DNA from: Taenia hydatigena
Lineage: Eukaryota > Platyhelminthes > Cestoda > Cyclophyllidea > Taeniidae
Length of the DNA: 64,000 nucleotides
NCBI GenBank assembly: GCA_036345935.2
Contig: JADWOT020000003.1
Span: 23,268,509 to 23,332,508, forward strand
Direction of reading: 5' to 3'
Shown here: piece after piece, positions 24,101-35,099 of the stretch
How the letters are laid out: each line of letters starts with the position of its first letter
Position numbering within the stretch: position 1 is the stretch's first letter
The notes under the pieces: model-generated
Seen by the model: only the letters and a program-made list of their open reading frames with translations
What the model was told of the DNA's origin: nothing
Database searches by the model: none
Position numbers and translations under genes: made by a program

Positions 24101-25964
24101 GTAATTATTCTACGCAAAATTGTGTGCAATTCGAGATTTCGCATTTCCTACTACATTGAGAGTTCAGATTATTTTAACCTTAGCCACATCCACTAATTCA
24201 GTTTCAGCTTTTTTGCTTCTTTCCTGAATAATATTTGCATGCATTCTTGTGGCATAGGACCAACTCTGCCATCCTTTGCTTCCATATAATAATAATAATA
24301 ATCTAATCCTTGTCAATAGTCACTGATGTGGTATCCATATTACTCCTCACTTTGTGACATGGATTGCAAAGTATGTTAGCAAACACAGGGTGGCCTGCCC
24401 AACTAGTAAGTGGATGCATATCTGTGCTTCAAAACCCGCACAACCAGTCGCATATTAGAGATTGAAAGAAAATTACAGAACAAGTTAAAGCGTTCATAAG
24501 TTGTCTGTGTAGATTCTACAAAGATGTGTGCAAACGGTGGAAATGATGTAAATGATATCATCTATTTAACCACCTAGTTCAGCCTCACAAAAGACAGGAG
24601 AATGGGGATCTTTGTTTTTGAAATCAACATAAGCAGAAGTCCTACTATTTGAAGTGCTGATAATGAGAATTGCGGTTTTGGTCAAAAAGTTGTTAATGCA
24701 AATCGTCTTTGAAATTTGGAACGGTGAATGATATGATAAAAGCGTGACTGAAATTGACTGGATTCAATTTCTGAAGGTGAATAGAGAGAAAGGATGGTTG
24801 GCTGCAGTAGAGGAAGAGCTGGCGCTAGATGACGAACACGATTTTCAGTCAGGGTAGCTGGCATAAGGCTCTGGTTGCCTGAAGGTTTGCGTACGCTACA
24901 GTTTTCTATGTAGAGGAGATCAAGAGATACTCGGGGTTGTTCCCACATCTACGTGTTTTACTGCCCGATAGACTTGCGTCATAGAGGACCACGTAAGCAG
25001 AACCTCTTAATCGAATTCTTGAGTGGTGTGGACAATTAAAAAGTCATTTAGCGAGAACTCACCATCCCTGTATGCTAAAATAATGAGGATGGAGAAGGGC
25101 TCTAGATGGCATGTCACAGAGCATAGTCTTTAGCTCACAGTTACCCTCATCAAGTGTTTTACACATTACTTATGAAACAATCATCCATACAACTAAAATT
25201 CATCCAATGTTATTTAACAAAGAAGAAAAAAGAAGGAACTCTTTAAAGTTTCTTGATGGGAAAAAAGATTTAAATGATCAAATACTAGATGACCTTTGTA
25301 CTTTTAAAAGACAATCACCTTTCTTGCCTATGTCATCGATGAGGCTAACGAAATTAAGCCCTTGCATTTGTAAAGCCGAAAAAGCGCCTTGACCCCTAAC
25401 TTTGTCACATGACACGTGACCCGGAGACGCGGAAAATGGCATCCTCTTTTTAAAAATTCTTTGCCAAAAGTAAGGAGTTCATTTATTGGTAAGCACGCTT
25501 ATTTAGGAGAACCACTCTTGTCACTAACCCAATGATCCCGATTCTTGCCTTGCACATCTGATTCCGCTTTCCTATCAGCCAAGCCTTAATGGGAAAACAG
25601 ACACAACAACAATTAAACACCTGGCTAGACAATTTGTACAGTAGAGTAAAGCCTCACTTGATTTCACCGACTAACCGACTGACCAACCATTGGACAAACA
25701 ACCACGGATGATACAGATTCGATTGTATTTGCCTGCTCGGGCATTTATGACCGTAAGAGACCGTTCCTTTTCATTTTAATTTTGGTAGGACAAAGTGAGT
25801 TGCTGCGCACTGAATCAGCAAACTAACATTCTTGAGCATTGGAGTTTGTAAATAAAATTTAGCCTTTAAGAGTTTTGCATTAAAATTAGTTAAGAGGTCA
25901 AAACTTTCAATTTGCTTGACCTTAATTACACATGCGGCTTGTGGCAAAATCATCTCTCACATAT
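21171..25964. other. Long gene-free stretch
   Basis: AT-rich, no gene recognised. It contains the diverged downstream block of the previous relic at about 21835-21900 (shared GATGGTCAGTGAG and TACACAGCCT) and a short AAT microsatellite at about 24287-24302. Frames of 60-93 codons (22518-22749, 24682-24948, 25111-25392) match nothing. Confidence 0.5.
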
Positions 25965-26210
25965 ATACCGAGTACATAATGCTCATTCGAGTTCCGCATG
26001 GAATTGACCTTCGATTGTTTAAAAACGCACATGTTATAGTTCATTACGAGCGTCTTAAGTCTTAATCGACCACTGATTAACACACCTCTTTCCTATGTTC
26101 CAAAACGCTTCCATACTTTCAGATTTGTTCTAGCTCACTGTGAAGTGTGTGATGGTGGATATTACCTCTTCGTGCTTCACACGAAGGGTCAAATCTCTCC
26201 CATAAAATAG
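25965..26210 (+). pseudogene. Small-protein family relic, internally deleted
   Basis: A broken copy related to the gene at 18854. One frame gives MLIRVPHGIDLRLF (the FPxG segment). A second gives C-Y-S, then VLIDH and FPMFQNA with two stops. The first frame then returns as RFVLAHCEVCDGGYYLFVL and ends at TAG 26208-26210. The segment with MHP and the first part of the CxCR region is deleted and the frame shifts twice. Confidence 0.7.
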
Positions 26211-28084
26211 CTGTGTAGAGAGTGTTAAAAACCTAGAGCAAAATTCCAGTGATTTGTTCAATGGTATTTTAATTTCGGGAAATCGTCTATGGTTTTAATG
26301 CATATTTCTAGCCGGTCCATCAGTTGGTTATAGGTTTTGAGGCCTTGCATATGTTTGTACTGACAATAGACAATGACAATTTTAATAGAGAGAAATGAAA
26401 TTTAAGGCGCTCTTAGAAAAATATGACTGGGACTAAAAAACAGTCTTAGCACTGATAGTAGAATTGAGAGCGGTGGAGTTGACTAGAGAATAATTTTCGG
26501 AATCCACGATAAGTGTATGATGAAATTCGTTTCATTTAGCGATGTGAAAGATTGGCCACACCCATTATGCTCTGTCTACCTGACTCAAATTAAATACCGA
26601 TATACATGGGAGAGGAATAAAATCCGAGGCTTAAGCAACCTTCATTTCGAAGTCACCTGTCATGCTTTTGCATGCCGCTTCCTACTGCTTGCTCAAAATC
26701 AACGACAAATAGAAGTTTTCAACGCGGACCTGTAATCGGATTGCGCTTTTGGATACTCATTTCGATATCCAGAAATAGCGTGCACTTATAACGCCAGCTT
26801 CCATTCTCGCTGGAACTTGTAATTAACCAACTACACCGCATCACAAATGGCTAGATTCAATGCTGTTCTTGTGAACACGCATTAAATTCATCATTTAGGC
26901 TTATAAAGATGAATCCCAAAGTTGTCACAGCTACCACGATGTTCTCATTTCTAAGATTCAGAAGTTTTGCCCTCGCGTATTCCCTATTTTCACTGGCAAG
27001 AAAAGAATACAACATAAAACACCTTTCTCTCAGTCTTTTTATTTGTAAAAAATACATCTTCGTTGATCTTTGTTCTATCAGGCGACTGATCCCAAACATT
27101 ATGGGGCACACAGCCACCGACACGGAAAGATTCTTTGTGTTCCCAACTGGGCAACATGTGAGATGAACTATCACTCTGAGCATGCCAGCTTTGGGCAGTA
27201 ATTTGTAGGACTCTCCGTGATTTAAGCATAAAAGTTTATGAGGACATAAGTGGAAGCCTGAAGCCTGCGTCTATGTCACGCACAAGGCGAGCACAGTGAT
27301 CACAGAATTCTTTGGGTTAATGTTTGGATGTTTTCCATGTTTGCAAAACTTTTAGCTATGCTTTCTGATTGTCACCACTTGTGATTAACGCGTTTGCGCA
27401 TGCATTTGGGCTGTCTTGGTAGGTATGTTCGAAGTAAGGCTAAGGCAAGTGCAAGAGTGTCTTTTTAAATCTTACAAATTTTACTACCCTTACCAGTCAA
27501 ACTTCTAAAAAAGAAACCATTCACCGCCTGTCACCTGGATTACCCATATTTCCTGCATCGACCTTATTTGCAAATAGAGGAACTCCTCCAAAGTAGTCCA
27601 AGTTTAGAAATCTTAGCCTGACAGTTAGTCCTGCTAAGGGAGCACTCAAAATCTCTTTTAAAAGCGCTGCCCGAGTCCAATCAAACCGGACTCTCAGAGT
27701 GGATGCTTCAATAAATACTTACCCTGCAAAAAGACGTAGAGAACTATATACCTTTTCAGAAACCTATAGGATTTGGCGATTTGATCCCCACTTTTTGAAA
27801 GGTTAGAGGGAGTTGGATAGAGAAGTTGGCCGGCAGTCCAAGTCGTGATGTTCACGAAACGCATGCCAAAAGTATGCATGCAGATGCAGCATTTTTCCTC
27901 ACGCTTAAAAGTTTTTACTGTTTTATAGTATAAGTGATTGGTATGAAAAGTTAGTGATAGTCTTTCAGCTGCAATCCTTATTACCTAATTATTCAAAAGC
28001 CTTCTTCTGATTATGGGTGGAGCGAAATTTAGAAATTAAATAAATTAGCCAACTGATTTTTAAGTAAATTCAAATGTCAATGAG
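26211..28084. other. No recognisable gene
   Basis: AT-rich sequence with frames on both strands around 26857-27229 that overlap each other. I find no supported gene. Confidence 0.45.
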
Positions 28085-28220
28085 TTGAGAGTTGGCATGG
28101 CGAGCCAAACAAGTATGCTAGTCTACTCTACTTTCACACTGGTAGTAGACATTGCACAGAATTTATTTAAGCCTTTTTCAAAGATTATATTATTTCCACA
28201 TCACCCTAAATGCGTACCTG
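28085..28220 (+). pseudogene. Possible small-protein family fragment
   Basis: The frame contains TLVVDIAQNLFKPFSKIILF, which lines up with ILIDSLSKDQFPEFSERL of the gene at 18854. The N-terminal landmarks are absent and the tail is unlike the family. The match is short, so this is tentative. Confidence 0.3.
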
Positions 28221-29306
28221 TGAAAACAGACGAATTGCAACGCTATAGTTCAGCAGGTTGCCATAAATAACTTCCAAAATGTAGTAGCCATATAGTAGCC
28301 CCATTACAGCCATGAATTGGTAAAAAATAAAAATTTACCTAATTAAATGCCTATCAGCATAAGTAGAATAAACTTCTCCCTGTATTACAACATTAGATAA
28401 ACTGACGCTGTCAATCGAGCAGAAGAGGCGAAATTTATCCCACTGTCAAGCCCCCAAAACAGCCATGTATTTTTAAGTTTTACTGACCGACTATAAAATC
28501 AACTAACAAGCGAACAAATACAGGTTGTATGCATTAGATTCGAATTAACAGATTAGGCTCGAATCATTATATTTGTCAACTAGGTAGTCCAGGTTTCTCA
28601 TTACAATCGGGGCCTTGTCGGTGGGGAGGGATGATTAACGGCCCACTTTCCAAGCGCGTCATCATCGTGCTCAACACGGCACGTCCCACTATTGCGCAAA
28701 TTGCAATCTACAAGGGGCATTGGGGCGATCATTCATAATCAGGCACGCGTTCTCCCTTACTTATTAACTGCTAATGATTTTCCTCCCCTCTTCGTTTCTC
28801 TTTCTAAAAATGGCTTACATGCCCCAACTACGCTCAAATCTTGCATAACTTTTAACTGGTTAACGATGACCTAAGCAAATCAGACCACCAAAGCGCCAAT
28901 TTTTATTTTCAAATCACAGTAACTGAAAGTCCACTGGAGTTGAACGGCGCCTGTGCCACGTTGTGCTTTAGTTTTTTTAGATAAATGTACTTACGGTTTT
29001 CGTTAAAGTACAAATCAAGCAGAGAGAAACTCAATGATTGTCATTCAGGTCAAACTGATAAGTCCGTTTTCTGAGCAAAAGTATCGCCTGTGTCCATGTT
29101 CACTGGCGCGTCCTTGGGGGTTTCAAAGCTTTCCTAACGCATGAAAATGCACTCACTGTTGTACACTAACCAGGCAAAAGACCACCACCAATCACTGCGA
29201 AATCGCTGCCTTCTTCCCCATATCCCTAGCACACTCGACGGACAATTGCACCGAAACTCCTAGCGATCTTCAAAATATTTGCCATTAGTTTTTATAGAAG
29301 CAATTT
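28221..29306. other. Intergenic, with conserved downstream block
   Basis: No gene. On the minus strand, about 29105-29030 resembles 6985-7070 of the inverted-repeat arm, placing the block downstream of the minus-strand gene at 29307, as in other units. A GC-richer patch at 28610-28740 matches nothing. Confidence 0.4.
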
Positions 29307-29645
29307 TCATAAATCAGCTAACATAAGATCATCGTCATCTCCATGAGTAAATATTAAAAAGTATAATTCTCCATCATATAATTCGGAGTAATCCAATCGA
29401 AAGGGGGAAAAACGAACGCGGTGTGATACAAGAGGATAATCTCTCGCTGGTAATGAGTCTACCATAATGATAGTATGGTTAAGCGAAACCCGGCAACGAC
29501 AATTGGCTAACAGCCGATGGATATGTGGGAGCAAGGGATGACGGATTAGATCCAATGGCACAAGAATGCCACCGCCACCAGGTAAAGAGAGAGGAGTTGT
29601 GCAATTATTAGTAAAGAATGATGCAAGTGTCGCTGAATACGCCAT
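29307..29645 (-). CDS. Small-protein family member (intact, 112 aa)
   Basis: Intact minus-strand gene of 112 codons from ATG 29645-29643. Landmarks: NCTTPLSLPGGGG, DLIRHPLLPHI, NCRCRV (CxCR), IIMVDSLPARDYP, RFSPF, SELYDGELYFLIF, and an aspartate-rich tail DDDD. It is about half identical to the gene at 8884-9213. Between the two, ELYD is encoded with silent differences at L, Y and D, and RHPLLPHI with five silent differences and no replacement. No signal peptide or membrane span; function is unknown. Upstream is AT-rich without a recognised promoter. Confidence 0.75.
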   Translation of the reverse strand: MAYSATLASFFTNNCTTPLSLPGGGGILVPLDLIRHPLLPHIHRLLANCRCRVSLNHTIIMVDSLPARDYPLVSHRVRFSPFRLDYSELYDGELYFLIFTHGDDDDLMLADL

Positions 29646-32368
29646 CAGTGGATCCGATTAAGGCAATGGGAGAAGGATGAAACTCTGGTTCGTTAAGAGA
29701 CGCACAAACTCAGACCGCAAATGAAAAAATTTAAAAATTAATATTGAACCAGAAAGATTAAACAAATGGTGAAGCAAACATTCAAACGTGATAATTTATA
29801 AGTAAATTTAAAGGCAATAACTTTGGAATTCTGAATTTTTTGCTCTAACAGTAGAAGAAAAGTTCTTTTAACTTAAGAAAGTGCAACGCAACGTGCAAAC
29901 CTTGTTAATAAATTGTGAAATGCTTCTCACTTTTAAAATTTTGAAACATTTGGGAAAAACTAATACTTTATCGAATTGGATATTTATTTATTCAAACTTT
30001 TTAACATGCGCAAAAGACATCCGAAAGGACAACAATAGAGAGCTTTATGATACCGTTCTTTGGATAAGAAGGGAGAAAACAGACTCATTGTGACGCGCGC
30101 AAAGGCAATTCTACTATCTTTGTCACAACCACCGCTAAGAAAACCAATGAGTCTTGTTATCAAATTAAATTCTAGCTAAACTTGAACTCCATTTTTGCCA
30201 AACTCCTTAATTATGGACTGAGCATTTAGGTCTCCATCAAATTATATTTCAGTACAACCATTAAACATGCTATTTTACAGACAGCCAGATTCTAGTTCCG
30301 TCGGATCCAAGCGAAGACAACTTGAAGTTAGGTACAGTGACCTCACAACTATAATTTACCAAAGAACTACATAAAACCACAGCAATGATACCCTTACCTA
30401 GCTTATTAGCTATATTAAAATATAGTCCCTCAGGTTTGTAGTAAGGATTGGTTTTTGAAGTCGCAATTCTTAGGCCGCTCACAGTTAAAAGCTAGTTCCT
30501 CCACTAAACTTATGGGTTGGAAGAGATGATTGCCTACCACTTAGCAAAGCGAATGATATACAGTATGCCCAAGCCGAGAGGTTCCACTAAGATTATAGAA
30601 CTGCATTTAAAGTAAATTCTTACCTAACACAGCTTGTCTTAAAGAGGGCGTGATAATCAGTCATTCAGATCAGGCTCTTACTATGGCTTTCTTTCGCATG
30701 TGCCTCGCAATTAATTAAAAGGACCACGAGGATTCGCCCTGATCGGAAGGGAAGTTTTTACTCAGAGCTTGGCGGTCATTAATAAAAGATGAAGATGAAT
30801 GCGGTATTACTGTTTCGCTAAAATTGATGCATTAAAATCATGGGCCACTTTCATTTCCGCCTGATGGAACAACCTTTTAGAAGAACACTTATCTACCCTT
30901 GGATGTCTATGTCCATCCAGTACCAACTAAAGCCGTTGTAAATTAATCGTTTTCGTTTCAATTCTGCATATAAAATCAAGGGTTCCTACTTTTTTTGCAG
31001 TTTTTGACTTCTGCCTCGAAGTACTAATCTTTTTGCTTATTTTTCCACTACTGATGAACAATTCTCCCTACGAGGATGATTTGTTGTGGATAGTCTCAGA
31101 GCACTGCATTAGCACCAATGCCTAACGAGCCTAATAAAGTAAAGAAATTACTTCAAATTCTTCGACTCATTAACGCTGTAACACTGGTATAACGCAATTT
31201 ACAAAGACCTCTTACAAAATATTGACAAAATGTGCACAAAAGTGTTTTGATAACTTGACGGGAAATAATTGTTTTATAAATGAAGAGGCTTGCTTAGAAA
31301 CTTGACCAAGAGAATCTCCTTTGGAAGGTTAAAAGATAGGCATAATGCTTCTCCCGAAAATTCCGCGGAATCCGAAGAACCCTTACTTGAGTGGTATAGG
31401 ACTTCCGGCTCATATCTTAAATAACAAAGAGGTTCCAATTAAAGTGCGGCTTTTTTGGAGAAAATCGCTCAACAAGAACTGTTTGACCGACTCTTCAGAG
31501 ATATGGATTGTAATATCCCAGCGAATGGTAGCGGAACCACTTTCCCATTCTTGTTGGCTTCGAAATATTTAAACTTACTAAAAATGCCTTATTATTTGAC
31601 TTTTCAAACCAACATCCCACCGGCAGACTGTTAGTCGAAAGCTAACCAAAATAAGATAATTGCGTGAGAATGCGGCCAGTCCGTGTCTCCAGCAGTTAGC
31701 TAACAGTCGTGCGCCCACTCGCCGTTGAATAAAAGTCTGCATTTATACCTTTCCTTTTTTATTATATTTGTGATCATGCGATTGGCAAGTTCCAAAATTT
31801 TGCAGTCATTACAGAAACAAATGCCATTTGTTACTGCTATGATATCGACATCCTTGTCCTCGACACTTTAGCCATTTAGTAACATAACTCCTCACTTCCC
31901 CATTTCTTGATAAAGTGAATGATTAATTTCTTATTGTTCTGGAAAAAGTGACAAAAGCACAAACATTCACATAAATCGAACTTCATTAACGAGCTTTGAC
32001 AAAATCCGTAGTCAAAGTGGGACTAATTTCGGTCTAGCTTTACGGAGTTTTTTGACGTGATTGCGTCAGACTTATTAATCATGCATTTTGAACATGTCTT
32101 AGCCGTGAAAAAATATTTTAAAGGCATTTATGCAAGTGTTGAAGCATATTATTTGTCATAAAGTGGAAAACCGAAACTTGCAATTCCTAAGTACTTTCAT
32201 ACCGGCATGAATGAACACCAAGCAAAGGTTTTTCCTGCTTGTTTTTATTCGAGGCAAACAAAAAACGTGCAACCTGATTACAGATTGCAAAAGTTATAAA
32301 ATTTACTAAAGTTAATTAAGCATTTCCAAGACATTTATTCTAAATATTGTTTTCAAGGACACATTGAA
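29646..32368. other. No recognisable gene
   Basis: AT-rich. Short frames (70-75 codons at 29881 +, 30270 -, 31345 +) lack motifs. On the minus strand about 30695-30645 weakly resembles the family downstream block, perhaps marking a lost copy. Confidence 0.4.
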
Positions 32369-32596
32369 TGTAGAAGGTTCCTCCTCTTCTCTCCTTCCGC
32401 CCTTACGGTTAGAAGGCTAAGTACTCTTTGACGTCTTTATTATAGGTCAGAGAGAAGGTATAGAGGGACATTGTGGAAGAGTTCAAAACGGAGATGTGTC
32501 GCCCTTTGGTGAGGGACCACACTGCTCTGCGATCAGGTCCAAACTGTCCTCCCGCCTCTGGCCTACGAAGCACATGTAAAGAACATAAATACTACA
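32369..32596. mobile_element. Solo LTR, family 2
   Basis: A 228-base element beginning TGTAGAAGGTTCCTCCTC and ending AAATACTACA, homologous to 16740-16964. Its ends form TGTAG...CTACA. Flanks are TTGAA and TTAAA, a target duplication with one mismatch. No internal retrotransposon sequence is adjacent. Confidence 0.7.
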
Positions 32597-34372
32597 TTAA
32601 ACTCTACCCCATTAAACGGAACAAAAAGAGAGGGAATCCATTTACGGGGCAGGATTAACTGACTTCATTTTAAAGGTTAACAAGCCGTAATTACGAATTG
32701 TAACTTCGCGAAAGGCGGGTTCTAGTAAATACTTTAGAACGATTTGGAGTCGCGTGTTAAAAAGGAAAGGCCCTCTAAACGCTGACTAACCTCACATGCT
32801 TGACGGAAAAAGGGTCCCATATTTGCTAAATTTTACTAAATCTGATAGAAAGCTTCAAGAGATCTGCAACATCATCAAATTTGTACAAGACCGAAGTGTT
32901 TCTTTAGCGTTTTTCGAGAAAGGAGTTAGAAGTAACTTCCACCCATTTGACATATCAATCACTACAATTTGAGAGAACAAGTCTTATTGGTAAACAAAAG
33001 CATCGTCTTCATATCGTTGGATAAAAATTTACAACTTTAAATCCTGACTATTCATATAATATTTCAGTAGGGCGTAAAAATTCAAATATTAGCAAGCTTT
33101 TCTTGTCTACTGACTACCAAGTTAAATCAAAGGCCTCAAAGTTACTGACAGTTTTCAATGTAAAATAAGTTCTAGACCTTTTCACTTAGGGTAAGACAAA
33201 TTCTTGAAGCCTTTTGTGATTATCACAACTTCTAGTGCTCGTTCATATCATTGCATTTTTTCAAGTCAACCTCTCATTCTTTCCACGGATGGAAACGGAA
33301 GGTAAAGGAACAAATGAATATATTCAAGGATGAATTTTTCTGTTTTATCGGGTAGCATGAGTTGCAATTTCAGTTGTTCACTTCTGCAGTTAGATCTGCA
33401 CTAAGTGCATACGTCATCACCCCATCGTAACACCGGCCTCTGCCTGTTTAAATAAATGGATCAGCGCATAATCGAGTCTAAGAGTCTCCATTTCTCGCTC
33501 ACTTTTGCAGCTGATAGTTTAACCATCTAGCGAATTTCATTGAGGACGAAGCATTTTTACGTGTAGACCCGAGTGAAAGGTCATAGCCTTGCACTGCGGT
33601 CCCCTTTACCACCTAATTTTGTTCTCTCGGAGAACGAATGAGTAAGGAAGGAGGTCTAAACTGGGCTAAGAGGGAATTCTGCTTACATTTTTTAGCTTGA
33701 TTACAAATTCACCAAGTAGATGGGAACCTAGATGACCTATAAGTGAACTCTCTTTCATTGGCGTTCATGGCATAGCCACAAATTCTACATTCGGCTTATG
33801 ACTTCAGCCCACTTATTTGTAAATATTTTACTCAAGTTTTTTCCTAATAAAATAAGGAACAAATTTAACACACAGAAATAATTTTTTAGTACGAGTAGTT
33901 ATTTTGGGCATAGACTGCCGTATTTTTTGGTCTTATAACTTAGGAATAACTTGCTTTAACATTAAGTTATCTAGAAAAATCTTGGAGGCTTATGACATGT
34001 TCCAAATATGTAAGGATCTGGACGTTATTTATCTCTGCTTAAAGCAGAACCTTCAGAAAGTCTCCAAGCATCATGACATGCATCAATAAGCAGGACCTCA
34101 CTCGAATACTAAAAAAGAGCTGTTAATTTGCTTTTCATTCCACACAGCATCCAACATAACGAAAAAAAACAATAATATATGGAATAAACCACGCAGAAAT
34201 GGGTAAGAGCGACAAGTTAGTTACTTCTCTATCAAATAGACGAAAATTTTAAGTGGGAATTATATTCATTTTGCCCGAATTCCGGTGATATCATTGGTAG
34301 TCATCCACTCGATATTCCCAGCAGTAGAAAAGCCAGCGAGAAACTTAACTTTTTGGGCGTTGTCTCCGACGT
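32597..34372. other. No recognised gene; possible family fragment near 33.9 kb
   Basis: AT-rich. At 33910-34065 (+) a frame with DCRIFWSYNLGI and later VIYLCLK is faintly like the CR motif and tail of the small-protein family, but the match is too weak to call. Nothing else is seen. Confidence 0.35.
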
Positions 34373-34950
34373 TTATTGTTTAGGACATTTTAGAGGAATT
34401 GTTCTCAATTTCCAGTTGTGATTACTATTCTTCTTACAAAAAATACGTTTCTCTACTTGTGGCATCTCTTTCCCATAGGCAGCTGCCATAATCAAAGGAT
34501 CGTAGGGATTAATAACTAGTTTAAACCGGGGCACCAATTTCAACACCTTGGAAGGACAGTATAGCGGACGGGTACTACTGGAAGCCACTTGATCCCATTT
34601 GACGCGTTTATAAAAACGAAGCCCTTTTACTATAGATATACTTGCACTCTCCTTGTAGTTGTATCTCAGATAGGCATTAAAGAAGGATTTTAGAGGTCTT
34701 GAAAAAGGAGCAAAAATATTGGCACATATTTTACCCTTCTTTGTCGATTTTACGAATCTTAGTCAAAACTGAGAAGCTGAGACGAGTCAGACAGCATACC
34801 AGCACAGCCAAAAGGATACCCAGACTCCACACGTCTGCATTCGTAGTAATAGTCTCATTCCGAGCAAATTCAGGTGCGGCAAGGTCTGAAGAAGTTGGGG
34901 GGCTTACTCTGAGAGCAATGTCGTGTGAACGAATCAGCCAAATATGATAA
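34373..34950 (-). pseudogene. Truncated kinase relic, downstream copy
   Basis: A broken copy of the kinase gene at 35100-36359, in the same orientation and directly downstream of it. It starts abruptly at HIWLIRSHDIALRVS, which aligns to the kinase's GHILITDFGYAYDRS segment with the DFG triplet destroyed. It keeps LAAPEF (APE motif) and TTNADVWSLGILLAVL, then hits a stop. Later, in a shifted frame (34588-34373), it has VKWDQVASS, RPLYCPS and NPYDPLIMAAAYGKEMP, matching the kinase's C-terminal tail. The whole N-lobe and catalytic loop are missing, so it cannot be an active kinase. Confidence 0.85.
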
Positions 34951-35099
34951 ATTAAAAAATTAACCTTCTTGTCTATTTTTTACCCAGGTCTCATGCTCCG
35001 CGAAGGGATGAATAAGTCATCCATTGCAAAAGAGTAAGAAATCACTAACGCAAATAAGTGTATGCATGCACTAGAAAGAGCTACAGCAAAGCTAAATCC

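Noticed and set aside
29881..30093. A tail resembling the family (RELYDTVLWIRRE)
   Set aside because: Only a few residues match and none of the upstream motifs is present.
33904..34089. A further small-protein family copy (DCRIFWSYNLGI ... VIYLCLK)
   Set aside because: Similarity is limited to a CR pair and a few hydrophobic positions; too weak to annotate as a copy.
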